Assembly (NCBI RefSeq): GCF_020102855.1 | Contig: NZ_JADHZD010000023.1 | Coordinates: forward strand, 1 to 52,168 | DNA from: Nocardioides lacusdianchii | GTDB lineage: Bacteria > Actinomycetota > Actinomycetes > Propionibacteriales > Nocardioidaceae | Direction: 5' to 3' | Length of the DNA stretch: 52,168 nt | In this document: piece after piece, positions 16,408 to 23,909 of the stretch | Position numbering within the stretch: position 1 is the stretch's first letter | Layout of the letters: each line of letters opens with the position of its first letter | Notes under the pieces: generated by a model | The model's database searches: none | What the model saw: only the letters and a program-made list of their open reading frames with translations | What the model was told of the DNA's origin: nothing | Translations under genes and position numbers: made by a program

Positions 16408-17211
16408 GTGAAGATCGGGCTGATCGGCGACCTGGAGGGCGAGGTCGACGCAGCTGTCGACTGCCTGAGGCTGCTCGGCGAGCGCGGCGACATCGACGTG
16501 GCCTGCCAGCTGGGCGACCTCCGGTTCGGCTACGGCCCGGACCCCGAGGGATACCTCGACACCGTCGAGTCGCTGTGCGCCGAATACGGGATCGAGCTGC
16601 AGTGCATCACCGGGAACCACGAGAACTGGGACCTGCTCGACGCACTCTGGGCCGAGGCGCGATGGCAGGACGGCGACGGCACCCTGCGGCCGATCGCAGT
16701 GCGCGATCACATCTCGATGCTCCCCAGAGGGTTCCGCTGGGAGCTGGGCGGCCGTTCGTTCGTCGCTCTCGGAAGTGCCCCGTCGGTGAACCGCGGGCTG
16801 CTGACCGAGGGCGTCGACTGGTGGCCCACCGAGGTGCTCCGGGAGGAGCACGTGCAGGCGACGACCGCGGGCGGCCACGCCGACGTCATGCTGACCCACG
16901 ACAGCCCTGCCCCGCCCTACTGCACCACCACTGTCGCCGACATCATGGCCGGCAACCCGATGGGCTGGCCCGACGACGTGCTGGCGTACGCCGCCGACGG
17001 CATCGACAAGGTCACGCGGGCTGTGCTGGGCGTTCGGCCCAGGCTCCTCGCCCACGGCCACTTCCACGTCGCAGGCGAGGCAGACGTACGGCTTCCGGGT
17101 GCCGACCACGACACGACCATCTGGTCGCTGGCGGCTCGCCAGGATCCCGGCAACGTCCGGGTGCTGGACCTGGACACGCTCACCGACGCTGCGGAGAACG
17201 CGACGGCGTGA
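16408..17211 (+). CDS. Calcineurin-like metallophosphoesterase
   Basis: This 267-residue protein contains the five metallophosphoesterase motifs in order: GDLEGEV (replacing D-x-H), CQLGDLRFGYG, GNHENW, LTHDSP and AHGHFH. The missing His in motif 1 (GDLEG, with Glu/Gly where DxH is usual) may alter metal site 1. It is likely a cytoplasmic phosphatase or phosphodiesterase. The start is GTG 16408, directly at the first strand. Confidence 0.85.
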   Translation: MKIGLIGDLEGEVDAAVDCLRLLGERGDIDVACQLGDLRFGYGPDPEGYLDTVESLCAEYGIELQCITGNHENWDLLDALWAEARWQDGDGTLRPIAVRDHISMLPRGFRWELGGRSFVALGSAPSVNRGLLTEGVDWWPTEVLREEHVQATTAGGHADVMLTHDSPAPPYCTTTVADIMAGNPMGWPDDVLAYAADGIDKVTRAVLGVRPRLLAHGHFHVAGEADVRLPGADHDTTIWSLAARQDPGNVRVLDLDTLTDAAENATA

Positions 17212-17251
17212 TCGGCACGCGCGGTCCGCCCCAGTGGCAGATCCGGACGCT

Positions 17252-17502
17252 TCACTCCCCCCGCTCCGAGAAAGGGAGGCTCGGGTCGTCGTTGCCGCTG
17301 AACTCCGAGACGATGACCGCGTCCCACGCCCGTACGATGCGGGCGGCTTGTGCTCGGTGGAAGCCAGACCAGTGAGCAACACGTTGTTCTGGTAGTCGGA
17401 GACGACGAATCGCCAGCGATCGAGATCGTCGACGCGGGACAGCGTCGCCCAGAAGTGCCCCGACAGCTCATCCGGGAAGTGGTCGGCCGGAGGATTTTCC
17501 AC
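17252..17502 (-). pseudogene. Frameshifted small gene remnant
   Basis: From GTG 17502 a convincing N-terminal half is read (ENPPADHFPDELSGHFW, RWRFVVSDYQNNVLLTG). In that frame the sequence then degenerates into Ser/Arg repeats. Shifting frame near 17380 gives an equally convincing C-terminal half (SGFHRAQAARIVRAWDAVIV, SEFSGNDDPSLPFSERGE) ending at TGA 17252. The two halves join into a protein of about 83 residues with normal composition, so a single indel (real mutation or sequencing error) has split one gene. The family is not recognised. Confidence 0.6.
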
Positions 17503-17570
17503 GTGGTGACTCTACGACGAGCCGGAGCGCGTTCGATCCCAGAGAATCCGCGCCAGGACCAGCTCGGACG

Positions 17571-17795
17571 TCACCCGCAGAGCGCCTCGCCGTGCTCGAC
17601 CAACGGTTCCAGGCTCATTCGTCCTTGCGGTCGGGACGGGTCGGGCGACCAGACCTCAACGAAGCTGGTCGACACCCCACGCGTTCCCGTCGTGCGGTTG
17701 ATCGCGTCGGTGCGCCCGTCGACCTGGACGGAGACGAATCCTTCCTGGCAGGTGAGCAGGACCGAGTCGACAGTCAGCGGCCACCCGCTGCCCAC
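17571..17795 (-). CDS. DUF2511-like fragment or small protein
   Basis: This 74-residue product reads GWPLTVDSVLLTCQEGFVSV, then QVDGRTDAINRTT, resembling the DUF2511 (YebY-like) pattern WPxT...LxC...DGxxYAxNxTA. Full family members are secreted, but here an in-frame TAG 33 bp upstream leaves no room for a signal peptide. It may therefore be a truncated remnant just downstream of the HNH gene. GAGG lies upstream of the GTG. It lies next to another broken gene. Confidence 0.5.
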   Translation of the reverse strand: MGSGWPLTVDSVLLTCQEGFVSVQVDGRTDAINRTTGTRGVSTSFVEVWSPDPSRPQGRMSLEPLVEHGEALCG

Positions 17796-17828
17796 GTCGC
17801 GGCGGTGGACCTCGCTCGTCTCACCGGC

Positions 17829-19052
17829 CTACGTCCTCCTGGCGTAGGTGACCTTGTTGTCGGCGTGGATGGTCATCGCGTAGCGGGAGTCGTGTGCCAG
17901 TCGGTGATGTCGCGGGCACAGGAGCCGGCCGTTGGCGAGGTCGGTGAGTCCGGATCGGGACCAGGGGTCGTCGTGGTGGGCGTGGCACCCGGAAGCGGAG
18001 GTCTCGCATCCGCGTGCGGTGCAGCCACCGTCGCGCAGCCCGAGCGCGATGCGCTGGGACTTGGTGAAGAGCCGAGCCGCGCGCCCCATGTCCAGGGGCA
18101 CGGACTTCGAGTCAAGGACGACCGGGATGATCCCGGCCTCGCAGGCCAGGCGCCGCGCCTGGCCCGCGGACATCCGCGACCCTTCGTCCAGCAACGCGGT
18201 AGCGGTCTCGCCCAGCAGCTGCTCGATCGTCATGGTGACCACGACGGTGGCGTTGACGCCTGCGGTCTGCGGGGTCGCGTCGACCGGGTAGCGCTCGACG
18301 TACTCGATGAGCGCCTCCCCCAGACGGCGGCGCAGCGGCTTCCACTCGCCTGTCTCGTCGCGGAGCTCGTCTTCCGTGTGGCGGGCCGGGTTGGCCAGCG
18401 CCAGCAGGTGGCGCTTCAGCATGGCGCCCACGTGGGACGGCACGACGAAGGACCCGCGACAGCGACCCTCCCCGTCGTCCGACATGGTGAAGTCCACCAA
18501 CGACGCGGCCCGGCGCTCCTCCGCCTCCAGCACGGCTGCCTCGTGCGACTCGCCCACCTCGGGGGCGACCACGTCGAGGATCCGCTTCCCGATCTGCCGC
18601 AGCTCCCGGGCGTCGTGCTGGGCGGCCAGGTCGAGGAGCACCGCCTCGGCCCGCTGCCGCGTGTCAGCATCGACGCGGGACGGGAGCGCGTCGACCGCTT
18701 CCACCACCACCCGCGCCTGCGCCGCACGCAACCCACCACCCGACAGCGCCGCCCCCACGGCAGGGTGCTGCTCGCAGCCCCGCCCGAGCGCAAGCACTCG
18801 TCGGGCCTCGGCCCGGGTCGTACGGGTCTGCACCGCCAGCCACGCCGCCGCATCCCGCAGCCCGTGCGCCTCAGCCACATCATCCGACGCGGCAAGGAGC
18901 CGCGCAGTCACGGCATCGAGCTGGGAGCGAACCTCCGTCAACGCCACCAGCGCCACCTGCTTGTCCTCGGTCGTCATGAACGCCGGCTCCACCGACGCCA
19001 CGCCCTTGAGCGCAGCACCGAGGTCGTCGGCACACTCGATGATCGGATGCAC
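17829..19052 (-). CDS. HNH endonuclease with DUF222 domain (13E12 repeat family)
   Basis: This 407-residue protein has an N-terminal helical DUF222 region (about 20-290) and a C-terminal HNH nuclease: CTARGCETSASGCHAHHDDPW, then ANGRLLCPRHHRLAHD, containing zinc-type Cys residues and the H-N-H triad. Proteins of this family are multicopy in actinobacteria, and several mycobacterial 13E12 genes are DNA-damage inducible. The GTG at 19052 (MHPIIECADDLG) has an ideal AGGAGG 6 nt upstream, so it is preferred over GTG 19073. A LexA-like box inside a good promoter lies about 200 bp upstream. The biological role of the family is unresolved (mobile, repair or defence). Confidence 0.9.
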   Translation of the reverse strand: MHPIIECADDLGAALKGVASVEPAFMTTEDKQVALVALTEVRSQLDAVTARLLAASDDVAEAHGLRDAAAWLAVQTRTTRAEARRVLALGRGCEQHPAVGAALSGGGLRAAQARVVVEAVDALPSRVDADTRQRAEAVLLDLAAQHDARELRQIGKRILDVVAPEVGESHEAAVLEAEERRAASLVDFTMSDDGEGRCRGSFVVPSHVGAMLKRHLLALANPARHTEDELRDETGEWKPLRRRLGEALIEYVERYPVDATPQTAGVNATVVVTMTIEQLLGETATALLDEGSRMSAGQARRLACEAGIIPVVLDSKSVPLDMGRAARLFTKSQRIALGLRDGGCTARGCETSASGCHAHHDDPWSRSGLTDLANGRLLCPRHHRLAHDSRYAMTIHADNKVTYARRT

Positions 19053-19260
19053 CAGCCACCTCCTCGCACGCACTCACAGTTCACCGCCCTGGTCGGGCGG
19101 AGCGGAGAGGCATGACTGGTGGCACCGTTGCCAGGTCGTCACCCGAGAGCCCTGGAGGCACCCCGCCAGCACCACGACGGGTTCTATGGATGACTGTCCC
19201 GATCCCGGGATTCCCGTCACCTCAGACGAGGGATCCGTTCCGGACCGGCGTGCTCACGCC

Positions 19261-19289
19261 ATCGTACACCTGTTCGAATACGCATGCAA
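19261..19289 (-). promoter_or_regulatory. Sigma-70-type promoter overlapping a LexA (SOS) box
   Basis: On the minus strand TTGCAT (19289-19284), a 17-bp spacer and TACGAT (19266-19261) form a good -35/-10 pair. The spacer and -10 hold TCGAACAGGTGTACGA (19277-19262), one base off the actinobacterial SOS core CGAAC-N4-GTTCG. It points toward the HNH endonuclease, leaving a 5' leader of about 200 nt (19053-19255) in which no further gene was recognised. Confidence 0.65.
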
Positions 19290-19294
19290 GCACT

Positions 19295-19726
19295 TCAGGT
19301 GTCTGTCCCGGACGACTCCCCCGGCGCCTCACGGTCGACAGGCATGCACTGGCCCAGCGTGATCGCCTTGTACTTCGCGAACTCGGGCGAGGACCGTGCG
19401 GCCTCGGGATAGGCCCCGGCATCCAGCGCCGCGTAGTAGCGGACCGCCCCGACCAGCTGGCGCGCCTCCGTGGACCCGTCGTCCTGCGCCTCGGCCAGTG
19501 GCACCGCAGCCTCGAAGTGCTCCACTGTCCCGTCGTAGTCACCGAGGTTGAAGGCATCGATGCCGGTCCGCACCTCCTCGCACGCCTGGCTGTCGACAAC
19601 AGGGACGTCGGGCGCAGGTGCGGCCTGACCGGCACCCGGGTCACTCCCGCTCGGCTCGCCGACGGTGGTGCAGCCGGCCGAGAGCGCGACGACGGCGACC
19701 GCGGTCGCCACGACTCCTGCCCTCAC
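19295..19726 (-). CDS. Putative lipoprotein
   Basis: This 143-residue protein has a lipoprotein signal peptide (RAGVVATAVAVVALSAGC, lipidated Cys19) followed by a Gly/Ser/Pro linker. A helical domain with a tetratricopeptide-like pattern follows (FNLGDYDGTVEHFEAAVPLAEAQ, VRYYAALDAGAYPEAARSSPEFAKY). It is predicted to be anchored on the outer face of the membrane; function unknown. GTG 19726 begins 10 bp after the TetR stop on the same strand, so it may be co-transcribed with that regulator. Confidence 0.75.
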   Translation of the reverse strand: MRAGVVATAVAVVALSAGCTTVGEPSGSDPGAGQAAPAPDVPVVDSQACEEVRTGIDAFNLGDYDGTVEHFEAAVPLAEAQDDGSTEARQLVGAVRYYAALDAGAYPEAARSSPEFAKYKAITLGQCMPVDREAPGESSGTDT

Positions 19727-19736
19727 CCGCTCGAGG

Positions 19737-20396
19737 CTAGCCCGCCGCGCGAAGCGGGTCCGCCAGCAGCAGCCGCGTCCACAGGTCGCCCAGGCGCCTG
19801 GCGTAGGTGTCGGCCGACCAACCGCGCGCCATCGTGAGGGCGTAGTGCTCCGGGGAGTTGGTCGTCCACAGCAGGTCGGCGACCTCGTCATCGTCGAGGT
19901 CGTCCCTCAGGTCGCCCGTGGCACGCAGGTCGACGGCGAGCTTCAGCATGTTGGCCCGACGACGCTCACCGATGCTGTCGCGCAGCTCCGCGCAGTCCGG
20001 CTCGGTCAGGGCTGCCTGCGCCAGCGAGTCGAAGAGCGGCGCGACCCGCGGCATCACGCGGCCCAGCGCGTCGGCGTACGTCTCGAGCTTGGCGCGCGCC
20101 CCCTCGGCGGCCAGCACCGCCTGCACGTAGTCACGCTGCTCGGCGACCACGGGCTCGCCCGTGCCGGCGAGCGCCATGTCGATCACCGCCAGCAGGAGCT
20201 GCGGCTTGCGACCGACGCTGCGGTAGACGGTGTCGACGTTGACGCCGGCGCTCGTTGCGATCCCGGCGACAGCGGTCGCCGCGTAGCCCCGCTCGACGAA
20301 GTGCTCGCGCGCGGCGCGCAGCACCGCGGTCCGCGTCGCCGCCGCCTGCTCGGCACGGCGCCCGGAGCGGTAGGACCTCTTGACCTGTTCGACCAC
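19737..20396 (-). CDS. TetR-family transcriptional regulator
   Basis: This 219-residue regulator has its HTH at about 34-58 (AVAGIATSAGVNVDTVYRSVGRKPQLLLAVID) and a helical effector domain. Start is GTG 20396. It diverges from a cupin gene across a 53-bp gap that contains a 12-bp inverted repeat, a probable operator. The inducer is unknown. Confidence 0.88.
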   Translation of the reverse strand: MVEQVKRSYRSGRRAEQAAATRTAVLRAAREHFVERGYAATAVAGIATSAGVNVDTVYRSVGRKPQLLLAVIDMALAGTGEPVVAEQRDYVQAVLAAEGARAKLETYADALGRVMPRVAPLFDSLAQAALTEPDCAELRDSIGERRRANMLKLAVDLRATGDLRDDLDDDEVADLLWTTNSPEHYALTMARGWSADTYARRLGDLWTRLLLADPLRAAG

Positions 20397-20410
20397 GAGT
20401 CGTAGCGTAC

Positions 20411-20437
20411 ATTCATCCGAAGTCGCTTCGGGTGAAT
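20411..20437. promoter_or_regulatory. Inverted-repeat operator between TetR and cupin genes
   Basis: ATTCATCCGAAG (20411-20422) and CTTCGGGTGAAT (20426-20437) are a 12-bp dyad with one mismatch and a 3-nt centre. Placement in the short divergent gap fits autoregulation by the TetR protein and control of the cupin gene. Confidence 0.75.
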
Positions 20438-20449
20438 CGAGGTCGTGTC

Positions 20450-20956
20450 ATGACGGACTCCACCACCGCCACGGGCGTCGTCGTACGCCGTCCCGGCGAG
20501 GGCCCTGCGACCTGGGCGATGGGCTCGCTCTTCGAGCACCTCGTCGGCGCTGCGGAGACCAGTGGCCGGCTCGGCGTCTCCCTCGTGACGCAGCCGCCCG
20601 GCATCGCCACTCCCCTGCACCGCCACACCCGGGAGGCAGAGGCCTTCCTCGTCCTCGAGGGACGGGTGAGCTACCGCGCGGGCGAGGAGACCCACGAGCT
20701 GGACGACGGATGCTTCATCTGGCTGCCGCAGTCGGTGCCGCACGCCTTCCGCATCCGCGGGACGTCGCCGGCGCGGTTCGTCGCGTTCACCGCCCCGGGC
20801 GGGCTGATGGGTCTCTACGACGAGGTCGGCATCCCGGCGCTTGAGCGGCGCCTCCCGGGCGAGGACGGACTGCCGCCAGAGGTCGAGCTGCCGAGGTGGG
20901 CCGAGGTCGGTCCGCGCTACGGGCTGGAAGTCGTGGGGCCGGGCATCCCCGAGTAG
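20450..20956 (+). CDS. Cupin-domain protein
   Basis: This 168-residue protein is a single cupin barrel. Motif 1 is PLHRHTREAEAFLVLEGRVSYRAG (metal ligands His, His, Glu) and motif 2 is WLPQSVPHAFRIRGTSPARF (His). It resembles quercetinase-like or small-molecule-binding cupins. It probably binds a divalent metal and a small organic ligand; no specific reaction can be assigned. ATG 20450 follows GAGGTC. It is divergent from the TetR regulator, its likely repressor. Confidence 0.82.
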   Translation: MTDSTTATGVVVRRPGEGPATWAMGSLFEHLVGAAETSGRLGVSLVTQPPGIATPLHRHTREAEAFLVLEGRVSYRAGEETHELDDGCFIWLPQSVPHAFRIRGTSPARFVAFTAPGGLMGLYDEVGIPALERRLPGEDGLPPEVELPRWAEVGPRYGLEVVGPGIPE

Positions 20957-20972
20957 GGCTTCCCCCTCCGAA

Positions 20973-21012
20973 CTGGAGCCTCACCCCCGAAGCTTCGGGG
21001 GTGAGGCTCCAG
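20973..21012. terminator. 40-nt perfect palindrome, bidirectional terminator
   Basis: A perfect 20+20 palindrome begins CTGGAGCCTCACCCCCGAAG and is centred on AAGCTT between 20992 and 20993. It lies between convergent genes (cupin, DUF5709) and would form a very stable hairpin for both transcripts. No U-tract is present. Confidence 0.8.
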
Positions 21013-21034
21013 GATCCCCGGGTACCCGGGGATC
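21013..21034. repeat. Second perfect palindrome, 22 nt
   Basis: It abuts the preceding palindrome. The left half is GATCCCCGGGT and the right half ACCCGGGGATC. It probably adds a second terminator stem. The sequence includes BamHI/SmaI/KpnI-like recognition sites by chance or otherwise. Confidence 0.75.
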
Positions 21035-21053
21035 GCGACCGTGGAGCCAGACC

Positions 21054-21521
21054 TCAGCCCGTCGGCGGCTCTGGCTCGCGGGTGATGTGCATGGCGGCCT
21101 CCTCGGCCGAGGCGCCGGCGCCGTCGATGCCGACGTCGAGGGCGACCTCCTGCTTGTCGACGTCCTCGCCCAGACCCTCGTCGGGCTGGACCAGACGGCC
21201 GCTGCGCTCGTCCGCCTCGTCGAGGCCGAGCTGCTCGTCGAGGGCGTTCTCGTCCTCGCGGTCGGTGGTGTCCTCGGCCTCGGCCTCGGCGTACGGGTCG
21301 GGCTCGGGCTCCTCCTCGGCGAGCTTCTCGTCGAGGGACTCGCCCTGGAGGCGCTCGGCCTCGGTCGGGTAGTCCTCATAGCCCTTGGGGGCCCGGTCCG
21401 GCGGCGAGTAGCCGCGGTCCAGCACGTCCTCGAGGTCGCCGTCGTCCAGCGTGTCCCCGGGCTGCAGCTGGTCCTCGTCGTCGACCGACATGTCGCCGTA
21501 GATTTCGCGATCTTCGCTCAT
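21054..21521 (-). CDS. DUF5709 family acidic protein
   Basis: This 155-residue, very acidic, probably disordered protein has N-terminal DDEDQLQPGDTLDD, DVLDRGYSPPDRAPKGY, and a C-terminal SGRLVQPDEG, DVGIDGAGASAEEAAMHI. The last block is the conserved core of the actinobacterial DUF5709 family. No membrane segment or signal is present. The function is unknown. It lies 72 bp downstream of the SNF2 helicase on the same strand and ends at the double palindrome. Confidence 0.85.
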   Translation of the reverse strand: MSEDREIYGDMSVDDEDQLQPGDTLDDGDLEDVLDRGYSPPDRAPKGYEDYPTEAERLQGESLDEKLAEEEPEPDPYAEAEAEDTTDREDENALDEQLGLDEADERSGRLVQPDEGLGEDVDKQEVALDVGIDGAGASAEEAAMHITREPEPPTG

Positions 21522-21593
21522 GCCTCCTGCCTACCGGCCGAGGCCCGGCGGGACAAGGGCCGAGGGTCCCCAGCAGGTCCGCAGGGGTGGGAC

Positions 21594-23708
21594 TCAGCCC
21601 AGCTCGCGCTCCAGCGCGTCGGTGAGCAGCGCGACCAGCGCCTCGGTCTGGATGTTGGCCGAGGACGAGACCTCCTCGTCGGAGCCGTCGAGCGCCCGCG
21701 CCGCGAGCCCGGCCTTGGAGTCGATGAGCTCCGCGATCCGGGTGTCGATGGTCTGCGCGGCGATGATCCGCCACGCCGTGACCGGGTCGCTCTGGCCGAT
21801 GCGGTGCACGCGGTCGATGGCCTGGGTCTGCTCGGCATCGGTCCACGACAGCTCGGCCAGCACCACGTTGGACGCGACCTGGAGGTTGACGCCCACGCCG
21901 GCAGCGGCGAGCGAGCAGACGATGACCTGCACGTCGGGGTCGTTGACGAACGACTCGATCGCGCGCTCGCGCGCCTTGGGCGACTGGTCGCCACGGATCG
22001 AGGCGTGCTTGAGCCCGCGCCGGGTGAAGGTCTCCTCGGCGATGTCCATGACGTCGACGTGGCGGGCGAAGAAGACCACCTTGCCGACGTTGCGCGCCAG
22101 CTGGGCGGCGTAGTCGGCGGCGAGGCCGGCCTTCGCGCGGCCGATCCGGCGGAACATCGAGAAGACGTTCTCCCCGCCCGTGCCGGAGTCCATCTCCTCG
22201 CGCTCCCACGTCGCGACGCGGCGTACGAGCTCGTGGTCGATGCCGTCGACGACGGAGCCCGTACGCCGGGTCTCGAGCGCAGCCTTGTAGCGCTGGACGA
22301 GCCTGCGGGCGAGCTCCTGCTCCGCTCCACGGATCGAGCGGGTGTCCTCGTCGTCGAGCTCGACGGGGATGTCGGCGATGCGGCGGGCCGGGATGTCCGA
22401 GGCGACGTCGACCTTGCGACGACGCACGATGCCCTGGTCGATGACGGCCTTGCGCGCCGCGGGGTAGAACGGCGGGTCCGCCGGCGTCAGGTCGGTCTCC
22501 TCGAGCGCCTCCATCAGCCGGGCCATCGGCATCGTGTCGTCGATCCAGCCCAGGAACTGCCAGATCGCGCGGAAGTCCTCGATGTCGTTGATCAGCGGGG
22601 TGCCGGTGAGCGCCATCAGCAGCGGGCGGGCGGTGCGCGCGCGCAGCCGCTCGGACAGCTCGAGCACGTGGCGCGAGCGCTGCGAGGTCTTGTTCTTGAT
22701 GAAGTGGGCCTCGTCGACGACCATCCCGCGGAAGCCGAAGTCACCGAGCCAGCCGACGTGGCGGTCGAGGATCTCGTAGTTGACGATGATGACGTCGGCG
22801 AAGGCGTCGACACGGTCGCCATCGCCGTGGATCACGGTGGCGCGGCGGCGCGGGGTCCAGCGCTCGGTCTCGCGCGCCCAGTTGGTCTTGACGACGTTGG
22901 GGCACACGACGAGCAGCGGGAAGGCGTCGGCGGCCTGCGCGGCGAGGAGCGCCTGCGCGGTCTTGCCGAGGCCGGGCTCGTCGGCGAGCAGGAAGGTGCG
23001 GTGGCCCTCGGCGGCCGAGGCGATGAGCCGGGCCTGGTGGGGCATCAGCTCGAGCTTGCCGGGAGCGTTGAGGGAGGTGGCCTCGGGCAGGTCCATGCAC
23101 GAGGAGGCGCCGCCGAGCTCGAAGGAGCGGAACAGCGGGCCGAGCAGCTCCCACGTCGCCAGCCGCCCGTGCACGCGACGGCGCTCGCGGCCGATGCCGA
23201 AGTCGGGCACGAGGAACGGGTTGGCGAGCTGGTGCTGCACGACCGACTGCGGGACGACGCGGCGCTCACCGAGGCCGGGGCCGGCCTCGTCGTCGGGCTT
23301 GGGCTCCTCGGGGACGACCTCGACCCCGGCTTTGCGCAGCATCTCCAGGCGCAGGTCACGGGCGCTGTCGGTGACGACCGCGTCCTCCGAGAGCAGCGCG
23401 AAGAGCGAGGGGTCGCGGGTGGCGGTCTTGGCCAGGATCGTCGCGATGCCGTCGAGGCGCTTGAGCTCGTCGGCCTTCTGGGCGTCGGTCAGCTCGGACG
23501 AGGCGCGTACGTCGCCACGGTGCTCGCGCACCAGCAGCGCGACCACCTGGAACCGCACCCGCTGCCCCGGGGCGAGCGGGCCGCGCTGGACGGCGGACTC
23601 GAGCTCGCGCACGGCGCGCGCCAGCACGGGGACGATGCCCTCGTTGTCCTTGTGACGGGCATGCGCAGGGGTGCGACGACCGCCGCGTGAGCGCTGGCGC
23701 TGGGCCAA
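21594..23708 (-). CDS. SNF2-family DNA helicase/translocase
   Basis: This 704-residue enzyme has an N-terminal helical region (1-210) followed by both RecA lobes. Motif I is ADEPGLGKTAQALL, II is VVDEAHFIKNK, III is ALTGTPLINDIEDF, IV is KVVFFARHVDVMDIAEE, V is ASNVVLAELSW and VI is DRVHRIGQSDPVTAW. SNF2 proteins of this HARP/SMARCAL1-like size translocate on double-stranded DNA and often remodel forks. A TTG at 23708 is used because GGGAGG lies 7 nt upstream and no ATG or GTG fits better. No restriction or defence partner flanks it. Confidence 0.9.
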   Translation of the reverse strand: MAQRQRSRGGRRTPAHARHKDNEGIVPVLARAVRELESAVQRGPLAPGQRVRFQVVALLVREHRGDVRASSELTDAQKADELKRLDGIATILAKTATRDPSLFALLSEDAVVTDSARDLRLEMLRKAGVEVVPEEPKPDDEAGPGLGERRVVPQSVVQHQLANPFLVPDFGIGRERRRVHGRLATWELLGPLFRSFELGGASSCMDLPEATSLNAPGKLELMPHQARLIASAAEGHRTFLLADEPGLGKTAQALLAAQAADAFPLLVVCPNVVKTNWARETERWTPRRRATVIHGDGDRVDAFADVIIVNYEILDRHVGWLGDFGFRGMVVDEAHFIKNKTSQRSRHVLELSERLRARTARPLLMALTGTPLINDIEDFRAIWQFLGWIDDTMPMARLMEALEETDLTPADPPFYPAARKAVIDQGIVRRRKVDVASDIPARRIADIPVELDDEDTRSIRGAEQELARRLVQRYKAALETRRTGSVVDGIDHELVRRVATWEREEMDSGTGGENVFSMFRRIGRAKAGLAADYAAQLARNVGKVVFFARHVDVMDIAEETFTRRGLKHASIRGDQSPKARERAIESFVNDPDVQVIVCSLAAAGVGVNLQVASNVVLAELSWTDAEQTQAIDRVHRIGQSDPVTAWRIIAAQTIDTRIAELIDSKAGLAARALDGSDEEVSSSANIQTEALVALLTDALERELG

Positions 23709-23909
23709 GGGGTCCTCCCGGACTTGGGTACGCGTCGCAGCAAGGGCGAGCCCGGCTGCGGCTCTGCCCGCACGCCACGGCGTGGAGGTGTGGAGCGGGC
23801 GTCAGGTGCGCGGTGGCCGGCGGATCGGGGGTGATCACAGCGGCACGGCGTCTGGAACGCTGCGACCACTGTAGCCCCAGCCCGGTCGTTGTCGGCAAAT
23901 GTCTGGGGA

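Noticed and set aside
20841..23690. A 949-codon open frame on the plus strand
   Set aside because: It runs antisense to the SNF2 helicase, has low-complexity Val/Leu/Gly/Arg composition typical of high-GC shadow frames, and lacks any motif. The minus strand has all SNF2 motifs.
23709..23909. Small gene between SNF2 helicase and paaK
   Set aside because: Short frames exist on both strands but none has a ribosome site or plausible composition. A weak TTGCCG/TACAGT pair on the minus strand has 19-bp spacing and was not called.
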